Made by a program: the position numbers and the translations under genes
In this document: piece after piece, positions 22,408-29,282 of the stretch
Numbering within the stretch: position 1 is the first letter of the stretch
Layout: each line of letters begins with the position of its first letter
The notes under the pieces: model-generated
What the model was told of the DNA's origin: nothing
Databases searched by the model: none
Seen by the model: only the letters and a program-made list of their open reading frames with translations
Assembly: GCA_015229115.1 (NCBI GenBank)
Contig: JADGCH010000014.1
Coordinates: forward strand, 1 to 47,766
DNA from: Magnetococcales bacterium
GTDB lineage: Bacteria > Pseudomonadota > Magnetococcia > Magnetococcales > JADGCH01
DNA length: 47,766 bases
Reading direction: 5' to 3'

Positions 22408-24168
22408 ATGGTCGAAAGCAATCCATTTCACCAACAGGCCACACAGTGGCAATACCTGCCCTTCGAAACTGAAAAGGGTCTCGGGCGTATTGTCGCCTAT
22501 GGCGATCGTAGTACCAAATGTCCCACCTATCAGACTCGTGTGCCGCCCTGCACCGATTCCTGTCCAGCCGGTGAGGACATTCGCGGCTATAACAACATTC
22601 TGCATGGTGTCTGGAAGGGAGAAGGTTCCAACCCATGGGAAAGCGCTTTTTACCGTTTGGTCAAGGCCAATCCGTTCCCGGCGGTCATGGGGCGGGTTTG
22701 TCCGGCTCCCTGTCAGGGCGGTTGCAACCGGCAATACCGCGATGAGCCGATTGGCATTAACGCCATTGAGCATGCCATTGGTCAATATGCCGTTGAACAC
22801 AACCTGTCGTTCAAAAAAACGGCCCAGCCTACCGGCATCAAGGTGGCTGTGGTTGGTTCTGGCCCAGGTGGGCTTTCCTGCGCCTACCAGATGGCCTTGC
22901 GTGGCCACAGCGTTACCTTGTTTGAACGGGATCCCAAGCTGGGCGGCATGATGCGCTACGGCATCATGGGATATCGGGTTGATCGCACGGTCATGGATAA
23001 GGAGATCGAGCGGATTCTTGATCTGGGCATTGAGGTTAAAGTCAACACCAAAATTGGTACCGATATTTCTCTTGATGAGCTAAGGTCACAATACGCCGCC
23101 GTTTTTCTGGCTGTCGGAGCACAAAAAGGGCGCTCACTGCCTCTACCAGGTGCCGATGGTCCGATGTGTACCAATGCCATCGATTTTCTACGCGAGTTCG
23201 AGTTGAAAGGTGGGCCGGAAGCCTCCGGATCGATGACGATCGGTCGTCACGTAGTGGTCATCGGTGATGGGGATGTGGCCATGGATGTGGCTCGTCTGGC
23301 ATTGCGTCTGGGATCCAAGGCAACCCTGCTGTCTGGTGTTGCCCGTGAAGAGATGAACTGCTCACCGAACGAATTTGACGAGGCTGTTCACGAAGGTACG
23401 GCCATGCGTTTTCAGGTCGGTACGGTGGCGGTCAAACGCGACAACAGCGGCCACATAACCGGTCTTGAATGTGTGGAGATGGTGCGTAAGGCCAAGGGCG
23501 AAGAGGGTTGGAATCATGCCATTCCCTTCTTCCGTTATAAAACACAGGAAGGGACCAACTTTACCATTGATGCTGATATGGTGGTTGCATCCATCGGACA
23601 AACCACGGATATGGTGGGTCTTGAACAGACCACGGGTAGCGGCCCCTTCTTCCAGGTGGACCACAACTACCAGATCAAGGGCATGCCGGGTGTCTTTGGC
23701 GGCGGTGATGCTGTCAAGATCACCCTGCTGACAACGGCCATTGGCCATGGCCGCAAAGCCGCTGAGGCTATGCACCTCTATGTCCAGGGTAAGCCGTTGC
23801 CACAAAAGGCCGATAAGCCTGACATAGCCCGTTACGATAAGCTGAAATGGGACTTCTTCGTTGAACAACCGCAGAAAAAGCGTCGATTACAGCATCCTGC
23901 TGTGGTCAATAACAATTGGCAGGAGATTCTGCAAGTCCTGCAACAAAGCGATATCCTGGCGGAAGCAGAGCGATGCATGAGTTGCGGTCTCTGTTTTGAG
24001 TGTCGTCAGTGTGAGAAGTTCTGTCCACAGGGAGCGATTGTCAGCTTTAAAAACAATCCGGAAGGACAGTTCGTCTTTACGCATTACGAGAAATGTGTTG
24101 GTTGTCATATCTGTGCTGAGGTCTGTCCGACCGGTTATATTGACATGGGTATGGGAAAAGGCGACTGA
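22408..24168 (+). CDS. dsrL: DsrL NAD(P)H:acceptor iron-sulfur flavoprotein
   Basis: A 586-residue GltD-like flavoprotein. The N-terminal cysteine clusters PPCTDSCPAGEDIRGY and GRVCPAPCQGGCNRQYRD are followed by an FAD-binding GSGPGGLSCAYQMA (about 153), an NAD(P)H-binding GDGDVAMDVARLAL (about 290), the FAD-closing GVFGGGDAV, and two C-terminal [4Fe-4S] motifs CMSCGLCFECRQCEKFCP and KCVGCHICAEVCP (about 530-580). DsrL transfers electrons between DsrAB and NAD(P)+ in sulfur oxidation. The start at ATG 22408 has AAGGAA upstream. It is somewhat shorter than DsrL of purple sulfur bacteria as I recall it. No dsrEFH, dsrC or dsrMKJOP follows. Confidence 0.93.
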   Translation: MVESNPFHQQATQWQYLPFETEKGLGRIVAYGDRSTKCPTYQTRVPPCTDSCPAGEDIRGYNNILHGVWKGEGSNPWESAFYRLVKANPFPAVMGRVCPAPCQGGCNRQYRDEPIGINAIEHAIGQYAVEHNLSFKKTAQPTGIKVAVVGSGPGGLSCAYQMALRGHSVTLFERDPKLGGMMRYGIMGYRVDRTVMDKEIERILDLGIEVKVNTKIGTDISLDELRSQYAAVFLAVGAQKGRSLPLPGADGPMCTNAIDFLREFELKGGPEASGSMTIGRHVVVIGDGDVAMDVARLALRLGSKATLLSGVAREEMNCSPNEFDEAVHEGTAMRFQVGTVAVKRDNSGHITGLECVEMVRKAKGEEGWNHAIPFFRYKTQEGTNFTIDADMVVASIGQTTDMVGLEQTTGSGPFFQVDHNYQIKGMPGVFGGGDAVKITLLTTAIGHGRKAAEAMHLYVQGKPLPQKADKPDIARYDKLKWDFFVEQPQKKRRLQHPAVVNNNWQEILQVLQQSDILAEAERCMSCGLCFECRQCEKFCPQGAIVSFKNNPEGQFVFTHYEKCVGCHICAEVCPTGYIDMGMGKGD

Positions 24169-24181
24169 GTATCTGATGGTT

Positions 24182-24210
24182 GATCCCTCCCCCTGCATGG
24201 GGGAGGGATC
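24182..24210. terminator. 12-bp perfect hairpin after dsrL
   Basis: GATCCCTCCCCC (24182-24193) pairs with GGGGGAGGGATC (24199-24210) around a 5-base loop (TGCAT). It begins 13 bases after the dsrL stop. There is no U-run, and the next gene starts about 40 bases on, so partial termination or mRNA 3'-end protection of dsrABL is plausible. Confidence 0.7.
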
Positions 24211-24248
24211 CGGTCTATAGGATCATTGAGGCCATAGGCTTTTGTGTC

Positions 24249-24719
24249 ATGCTTGCCGTATTGCTTGCGATTCATGTGCTCGCTGTCACACTCTGGGTTG
24301 GTGGCATGTTTTTCGCCCATTTCATGTTGCGTCCGTCCGTTATGGATCCTGCCCTCAATCTGGGACTCGAAAGCAGGGTGTTGCTCTGGTCGCAGGTATT
24401 GCAGCGTTTTGTCAGGGTGGTTTGGGTTATTGTGTTGCTATTGCCCGTGACTGGTTATACCATGATCATCTTTTATCTGGGTGGCCTGTCAGCACAGCCG
24501 TTGCATGTTCATCTGATGCAGGGGACGGCATGGATCATGATTGCCCTGTTTGTTCATCTTTACACCGGTCCGTTTCGACGTATGCAGTGGATGGTCAAGC
24601 AGTTGCTCATTCCGGAAGCAGGCCTCTATCTGGGTAGGATCCGGACGGTTGTGACCGTTAACATGACGATCGGGATGGTAACTGTTGTGCTGGCCACCGC
24701 AGGACGGTATTGGTTGTGA
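24249..24719 (+). CDS. CopD-like four-helix integral membrane protein
   Basis: About 156 residues from ATG 24249; the frame is open upstream across the hairpin and that part is unlikely to be translated. Four hydrophobic helices are seen: about 4-27 (LLAIHVLAVTLWVGGMFFAHFML), 55-78, 88-108 (GTAWIMIALFVHLY) and 136-155. Histidines inside or at the ends of helices (H9, H24, one in HVHL, H in FVHLY) and the HxxxxxxWxGG start resemble CopD-type membrane proteins, which bind haem or copper in some cases. Substrate is unknown. Its stop overlaps the GTG of hspQ (GTGA), showing translational coupling. Confidence 0.65.
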   Translation: MLAVLLAIHVLAVTLWVGGMFFAHFMLRPSVMDPALNLGLESRVLLWSQVLQRFVRVVWVIVLLLPVTGYTMIIFYLGGLSAQPLHVHLMQGTAWIMIALFVHLYTGPFRRMQWMVKQLLIPEAGLYLGRIRTVVTVNMTIGMVTVVLATAGRYWL

Positions 24720-25033
24720 AGCATAATCAAGCCAAGTTCTCCATTGGCCAGATTGTTCATCACAATCTGTTTGATTATCGTGGTGTCGTCATTGATGTCG
24801 ACTCTTGTTATCAGGGCGATGACCAGTGGTATGATCGGATGGCTGCCACACGCCCACCGAAAAATAAACCGTGGTATCAGATTCTAGTGCATGACAGCGA
24901 CGTTGAGGCCTATGTCTCTGAGAAAAATCTGGAATCGGATATGCTGCAGGAGCCGGTGGAGCATCCATTGGTGCCCTATTTTTTTGAATGTTTTGAAAAC
25001 GGTGTTTACAAAAAAAAGCAACCTATTCACTGA
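24716..25033 (+). CDS. hspQ: Heat-shock protein HspQ (hemimethylated-DNA-binding family)
   Basis: A 105-residue HspQ/YccV-type protein. Family landmarks: KFSIGQIVHHNLFDYRGVVIDVD at the N-terminus, WYDRMAATRPPKNKPWYQILVHDSDVEAYVSEKNLE in the middle, and HPLVPYFFECFENGVYK at the end. In E. coli HspQ binds DnaA and is a Lon adaptor or specificity enhancer. The start is GTG 24716, overlapping the preceding stop by four bases (GTGA). It heads a same-strand run leading to a universal stress protein and replication genes. Confidence 0.92.
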   Translation: MKHNQAKFSIGQIVHHNLFDYRGVVIDVDSCYQGDDQWYDRMAATRPPKNKPWYQILVHDSDVEAYVSEKNLESDMLQEPVEHPLVPYFFECFENGVYKKKQPIH

Positions 25034-25051
25034 AAGAGGAGTTTGCCTGTT

Positions 25052-25432
25052 ATGAGTCAGTCTTCCCATCAGGTTCTGATCGAACAACTGCAACAGACGA
25101 TCCAGAAAGCATCTGACTGGGTCACATCGGGATGGCCGGTCTGTTTTGGCCATAATCAAGTCAATGTTCCTTCGTTACCTGCGGCAGAGAAGATGCCCCA
25201 CAATTTCGTCAACCGGCAGGAGGCGCTGGCCTACTGGCATAATGTGGCCCTGGCGAGCCGTGAAAGCGTCGAGTACGGTCAGAAAGCTCTTGCTGCTTTG
25301 CAACAGGGTGACCTATCGTCGGCCTATGATGCCCTCTACTTTGCCCGCTTTGTTGAAAAGCGTCTCAATGAAGTCAGTGCAACATGGGCTGGTATTTGTG
25401 ATGCTGTCAATCGTCAACTGAATACCCGTTAA
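25052..25432 (+). CDS. Unknown 126-residue helical protein
   Basis: Start ATG 25052, preceded by AAAGAGGAG. The protein begins MSQSSHQVLIEQLQQTIQKASDWVTSGWPVCFG and has a loop followed by two long predicted helices (about 58-90 and 92-122: EALAYWHNVALASRESVEYGQKAL, LSSAYDALYFARFVEKRLNEV). The helical hairpin and Ala/Gln content suggest a small scaffold or TPR-like protein. I do not recognise the family. It lies between hspQ and the coiled-coil gene. Its stop codon is inside a perfect 13-bp tandem duplication. Confidence 0.65.
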   Translation: MSQSSHQVLIEQLQQTIQKASDWVTSGWPVCFGHNQVNVPSLPAAEKMPHNFVNRQEALAYWHNVALASRESVEYGQKALAALQQGDLSSAYDALYFARFVEKRLNEVSATWAGICDAVNRQLNTR

Positions 25433-25447
25433 CCATACCCGTTAACC
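25422..25447. repeat. 13-bp perfect tandem duplication over a stop codon
   Basis: ATACCCGTTAACC occurs at 25422-25434 and again at 25435-25447 with no gap. The first copy contains the TAA stop (25430-25432) of the upstream gene; the second copy lies in the 33-base spacer before the coiled-coil gene. Confidence 0.92.
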
Positions 25448-25465
25448 CAGGGAGTTGTTACATCC

Positions 25466-25876
25466 ATGACCAAGCAGAAAGACAACAAGCGTAAGAAGTC
25501 ATCCCAATCGGCCGCACAACCGGTGGAGAACTGGCAACAGCGTTTCCTGGAGTTGGTTGGACGACTGGATGAGCAGCTGGAACAACTGGCGGATCGGCAT
25601 GGCGCTTTGTTGCGCAAACTGCAGGACAAGGATAGTAAAGAACAGGAATATCTGAAACAGCTGAGCGATCGCAACAGTGCCCTATTGCGCAAGATGACCA
25701 GCCAAGAAAAAGAGTTCAACGACAAGTTGGAGCAGCTGTCACAACGGAATGTGGCACTGTTGCGTAAACTGGCGACCCAGGAACGGACTTTTAGTGCCAA
25801 TCTGGAGCAGCTATCCGAGCGTAATGCGGCCCTGTTGCGTAAATTGAGCCTGCTGGGCAAGAATAATACCCCATGA
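25466..25876 (+). CDS. Coiled-coil protein with four 25-residue repeats
   Basis: A 136-residue protein. After a Lys-rich N-terminus (to about residue 20) comes one continuous helix made of four repeats of 25 residues, each starting LEQL or LKQL and carrying RNxALLRKL followed by a Gln/Glu/Lys-rich half (repeat starts near residues 38, 63, 88 and 113). The spacing 25 = 7+7+11 fits a coiled coil with a slight phase shift. There is no Cys, transmembrane segment or enzyme motif. The stop overlaps the next gene as ATGA, so it is coupled to the universal stress protein. Function is unknown; a cytoplasmic rod or dimerising partner is likely. Confidence 0.75.
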   Translation: MTKQKDNKRKKSSQSAAQPVENWQQRFLELVGRLDEQLEQLADRHGALLRKLQDKDSKEQEYLKQLSDRNSALLRKMTSQEKEFNDKLEQLSQRNVALLRKLATQERTFSANLEQLSERNAALLRKLSLLGKNNTP

Positions 25877-26703
25877 ATCAGGATCAGGCTCTGGAAACAG
25901 ACCGTTATCATACCCTCCTGTTGGCGATCGATACTTCCGAGTACGGAGTCGGTGCTCAACGGGTGGCCCTCGCTCTGGCGGCCCGCTGTCGGGCCCGCCT
26001 CGTTTTCCTCAAGTTGCAGCGGTCTGATGCTGTCGACCATGAAAAAGAGCTGCTGCTGCAACAGCAGATCGACGGTATTGGGCAAAGGTGTCGTGAGGTC
26101 GGTGTCACACTAGAACTCCTGACACGGCAGGCCAGCGACCCAGCAGAGGGTATTCTGGAGGCTGTCACGGCTGTCACGGCTGACATGGTGATTATGGGAC
26201 GTCGTGGCACGCGGGGACTGGCCCGGTTCAAAATCGGAGAGGCCACGGCCCGTGTGATCAACAAGGCACCCTGCAAGGTTCTGGTTGTGCCGCGCCGTGC
26301 TGACATGTGGCAGAAAGGCATCCTGGTGGCCGTTGATGAATCCGATCAGGCCAGTCAGGTGTTGTCCGCTGCTGTGGCTATGGCTAAGCTGGTTCAACTA
26401 CCTCTGACTGTTCTATCTGTTGCCACAAGCTCAGATGAATTAACGGTGCGCAAACACAACATGATCGTCAACCGTATGGTGGCCTTGGCACGTCAGGAAG
26501 AGGTCGAAGCCGCCGGAACAGTGGCTGTTGGTGCCCCTGAGAAGGAAATTCTGGCAATGGTTGAGGAACACCCTGTTGATCTGATCATCGGTGGTGAAGT
26601 CGAGCGAGGCAGTCTGCTCGATAAATGGTTTTCCGACAAGGTCATGTACAAGGTAACGGCTGGCACGAACCTGCCCGTCATGCTAGTCAAGGGCAACGGC
26701 TAA
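25873..26703 (+). CDS. Tandem universal stress protein (two Usp domains)
   Basis: A 276-residue protein with two UspA folds. Domain 1 (about 12-143) begins HTLLLAIDTSEYGVGAQRVALALA and has the ATP-binding loop GRRGTRGLARFKIGEAT (G-x2-G-x9-G), ending CKVLVVPRR. Domain 2 (about 150-275) begins ILVAVDESDQASQVLSAAVAMA, with a less canonical loop GGEVERGSLLDKWFSDKVMYKVT and the ending LPVMLVKG. Tandem Usps typically sense energy or redox stress. The start ATG overlaps the stop of the coiled-coil gene by four bases. tmk begins two bases after the stop. Confidence 0.9.
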   Translation: MNQDQALETDRYHTLLLAIDTSEYGVGAQRVALALAARCRARLVFLKLQRSDAVDHEKELLLQQQIDGIGQRCREVGVTLELLTRQASDPAEGILEAVTAVTADMVIMGRRGTRGLARFKIGEATARVINKAPCKVLVVPRRADMWQKGILVAVDESDQASQVLSAAVAMAKLVQLPLTVLSVATSSDELTVRKHNMIVNRMVALARQEEVEAAGTVAVGAPEKEILAMVEEHPVDLIIGGEVERGSLLDKWFSDKVMYKVTAGTNLPVMLVKGNG

Positions 26704-26704
26704 C

Positions 26705-27340
26705 GTGCCAGGGCACTTCATCACCTTTGAGGGAGGTGAAGGGTGTGGTAAAACCACCCAGGTGGCGTTGCTGGCACAACGACTCAGTCAGATGGGTACA
26801 ACCGTTGTCACGACGCGTGAGCCGGGCGGTTCACCGCTAGCGGAGCGGTTGCGTACCCTGCTGTTGCAACCCTCTCCACACGAGACAATAGAACCCATAA
26901 CCGAGCTGCTGCTGATGTCAGCGGCGCGTTGCCAACACCTTGCTCATAAAATTCAGCCGGCGCTGGCTGATGGGCAGTGGGTGCTGTGTGACCGTTTTCA
27001 TGATAGCAGCTGGGTCTATCAAGGCTGTGGACGGGGGCTTGCGCCGGATCTCATCGCCACCTTAAACGGCTGGGTTACGGCTACAACTTTCCCCGACCTA
27101 ACTTTCATACTGGACATTGATCCCGTCATAGGGCTGCAGCGCACCTTGCAACGCGATGGCAACCAGGACCGGTTTGCCCGCGAAGGGATGGCCTTTCACC
27201 AACGTCTGCGCCAAGGGTTTCTGCAACTAGCCCAGCAACACCCCCAGCGATGTCGTCTCATTGACGCGGCACAATCTCCTGAACAGATTGCGGAACAAAT
27301 CTGGCAACAGCTACAACAGGCGTATCATGGCCTTCGCTGA
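26705..27340 (+). CDS. tmk: Thymidylate kinase
   Basis: A 211-residue dTMP kinase (dTMP + ATP to dTDP + ADP). Visible are the P-loop FEGGEGCGKTTQ (about 8-19), the DRx motif in LCDRFHDSSWVYQGCGRGL (about 97-115) with a lid region RTLQRDGNQDRFAREGMAFHQRLRQGF, and TREPGGSPLAERLR. The start is GTG 26705. It overlaps the following holB gene by 14 bases, the usual tmk-holB arrangement in bacteria. Confidence 0.95.
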   Translation: MPGHFITFEGGEGCGKTTQVALLAQRLSQMGTTVVTTREPGGSPLAERLRTLLLQPSPHETIEPITELLLMSAARCQHLAHKIQPALADGQWVLCDRFHDSSWVYQGCGRGLAPDLIATLNGWVTATTFPDLTFILDIDPVIGLQRTLQRDGNQDRFAREGMAFHQRLRQGFLQLAQQHPQRCRLIDAAQSPEQIAEQIWQQLQQAYHGLR

Positions 27341-28301
27341 CGTTTTAGGGCAGACACACGCCTGTCAGCAGCTGCGTCATGCCATGCAGCAGGATGCACT
27401 GGCCCATAGCTGGATTTTTGCTGGTCCAGAAGGTGTTGGAAAACGGTTGACTGCCCTGGCGTTGGTGCAAGGTCTCCTATGTCAGTCCCCATCGCACCAG
27501 ACCGATGGCCTACCCGATAGCTGTGGCCGCTGCCGATCCTGCCGTCATCTGGCATCCTGGGCTCATCCCGATCTGCACTTCGTTCAGCCTACCAGCGATA
27601 AAACACAAATTGTAGTGGAACAAATCCGGGCTGCCTGTCAGTTTCTGGCCATGACGGCCATGGAAGGGCGCTGGAAAGTAGTCGTGATTGACGATGCCCT
27701 GGCCATGAACGAGTCGGCTGCTAGTGCCCTGCTCAAGACCCTGGAGGAACCCTCCCCTCAATCCTTGCTGATTCTGCTGACCACCACACCGGGGCGTCTG
27801 CTCGCCACCATCCGTTCCCGCTGCCAGATGCTACGTTTTGCACCGTTATCCCCTCCCATACTGACCAGTCTGCTGGAACGGCAAACCTCGGTTGCGCTGG
27901 AAGTACGACAGCAGGCGGCACAACTGGCAGAAGGCTCCATGGCGCGTGCCATAACCCTCTGCCAACCAGAACTGGTCCAGATGCGTGATGAGCTGATGGC
28001 CGATTTGACGACCATTGCCAACCAGCCGCTAGCCCTATTGTGTAGCATGGCTGAAAATTGGAGTGAGCGGGAACGATTCCAGCAGACACTGCTGCTGCTG
28101 CGATCCTGGTTACGCAGCAACTGGCACGACCATCCGGTGACACGGCACTGGATCGCCTACAGCCTGTGGCTGGAACAGATCAACCGAACAGCAGCGATCT
28201 ACAATCTGAACCGGCAACTGACGCTGGAATCGGTCTTTATCCGTCTGCAACGGTTATTAATCCTGCAACAGCAGCGTACCGTCGCCATGAGTGGCCAGTG
28301 A
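27327..28301 (+). CDS. holB: DNA polymerase III delta-prime subunit
   Basis: A 324-residue clamp-loader subunit. The N-terminal AAA+ domain shows HSWIFAGPEGVGKRLTALALVQGLLC (Walker A), a zinc module with CGRCRSCRHLASWAHPDLHFV, the Walker-B-like VVVIDDALAMNESAASALLKTLEEP, and sensor 1 RSRCQMLRF. The ATG at 27327 matches the family start and overlaps tmk by 14 bases. The 3' end overlaps the converging rsgA by 45 bases. Delta-prime is the stator of the complex that loads the beta clamp. Confidence 0.93.
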   Translation: MAFADVLGQTHACQQLRHAMQQDALAHSWIFAGPEGVGKRLTALALVQGLLCQSPSHQTDGLPDSCGRCRSCRHLASWAHPDLHFVQPTSDKTQIVVEQIRAACQFLAMTAMEGRWKVVVIDDALAMNESAASALLKTLEEPSPQSLLILLTTTPGRLLATIRSRCQMLRFAPLSPPILTSLLERQTSVALEVRQQAAQLAEGSMARAITLCQPELVQMRDELMADLTTIANQPLALLCSMAENWSERERFQQTLLLLRSWLRSNWHDHPVTRHWIAYSLWLEQINRTAAIYNLNRQLTLESVFIRLQRLLILQQQRTVAMSGQ

Positions 28302-29279
28302 ATCGGCTATGGCGTGCAGACTCACCAGACGACGGGGATCGATCTTGCCTTGAGCCACGGCTTGCTGTACGGCACAGCCTGGTTCGGCATCGTGGCGGCA
28401 ATCGGTAAAACGGCATCGATCGGCGTAGCCTGCCACGTCACGGAAATAACTGGCCACCTGATGGGCTGGAATTCCCTGCAGAGCTAGCGCACGAATGCCG
28501 GCCGAGTCGATCAGGTGCCCCCCCGATGGCAAGTGATACAGTCTGGAGACTGCTGTGGTCTGGCGACCACGACCGATGGTGTTGACCGCGCCAATGCGGA
28601 TCACTTCATCGGTGATCCAGTGACGAATAAGGGACGACTTGCCCACGCCAGACTGTCCCACCAGCAGGGTCGTCTGACCTGCCAGTTGTTGTGTCAGCCA
28701 CGCCAACCCCTTACCACTATGAGCCGAAACCAGTCGTGCCGCATATCCCATACGACGGTAGACTTTCAGGTCCTGCTTGAGCTGCTGGCGATAAGGCCGT
28801 AACTCGCGCCCCCGTAACAAATCCTGCTTGTTGACAATCAGGATGGGCTCAATATGGGCTACCGCTGCGGCTATCAGGTAACGATCCGCCAGCCCCATCA
28901 GAAAGCGGTCGGGACTGAACACGACGATAAGGCGGTCGAGGTTGGCCGCCACAGTCTGCCAACGTCCCTGTGATGTCGGTCGCCGCAATTCGGATCGTCG
29001 CGGCAGGATGGTCTCAATCACACCCTGACCGGTACCACTCTGGCGCCAGACAACACGATCTCCAGCTGCCGGATTACCCTCAATCGTCTCACGCACGGCA
29101 CAACGGAATTGCTCGCCCTGCTCATTCTCGACCTCGGAATTGAGGCCATAATTGGCTCGTACCAAACCATGCTGTTCTGGACTCTCCTCGGCTGGTTGCA
29201 GGAATTGCTGCCGCCCGGAGCGAATACGGCGACGTTGGCGCAGGTTGAGCTCATCCGGTGTGGTGCGGCGACGTAGCAT
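28257..29279 (-). CDS. rsgA: Ribosome small-subunit-dependent GTPase RsgA
   Basis: A 340-residue circularly permuted GTPase that checks 30S maturation. In order: an N-terminal OB fold (GLVRANYGLNSEVENEQGEQFRCAVRETIEGNPAAGDRVVW), G4 NKQD (about 142), SAHSGKG, G1 GQSGVGKSSLIR (about 208), the switch I/G2 GRGRQTTAVSRLY, G3 DSAGIR (family DTPG), and a C-terminal zinc site CRFTDCRHDAEPGC. The start ATG 29279 is six bases from the polA stop, so it may belong to the purL-maf-polA transcript. It overlaps holB tail-to-tail by 45 bases. Confidence 0.95.
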   Translation of the reverse strand: MLRRRTTPDELNLRQRRRIRSGRQQFLQPAEESPEQHGLVRANYGLNSEVENEQGEQFRCAVRETIEGNPAAGDRVVWRQSGTGQGVIETILPRRSELRRPTSQGRWQTVAANLDRLIVVFSPDRFLMGLADRYLIAAAVAHIEPILIVNKQDLLRGRELRPYRQQLKQDLKVYRRMGYAARLVSAHSGKGLAWLTQQLAGQTTLLVGQSGVGKSSLIRHWITDEVIRIGAVNTIGRGRQTTAVSRLYHLPSGGHLIDSAGIRALALQGIPAHQVASYFRDVAGYADRCRFTDCRHDAEPGCAVQQAVAQGKIDPRRLVSLHAIADSLATHGDGTLLLQD

Positions 29280-29282
29280 CGA

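Noticed and set aside
26161-26184. 9-bp internal duplication (GCTGTCACG twice) in the usp gene
   Set aside because: In frame and adds only one VTA repeat in a loop; no regulatory meaning apparent.
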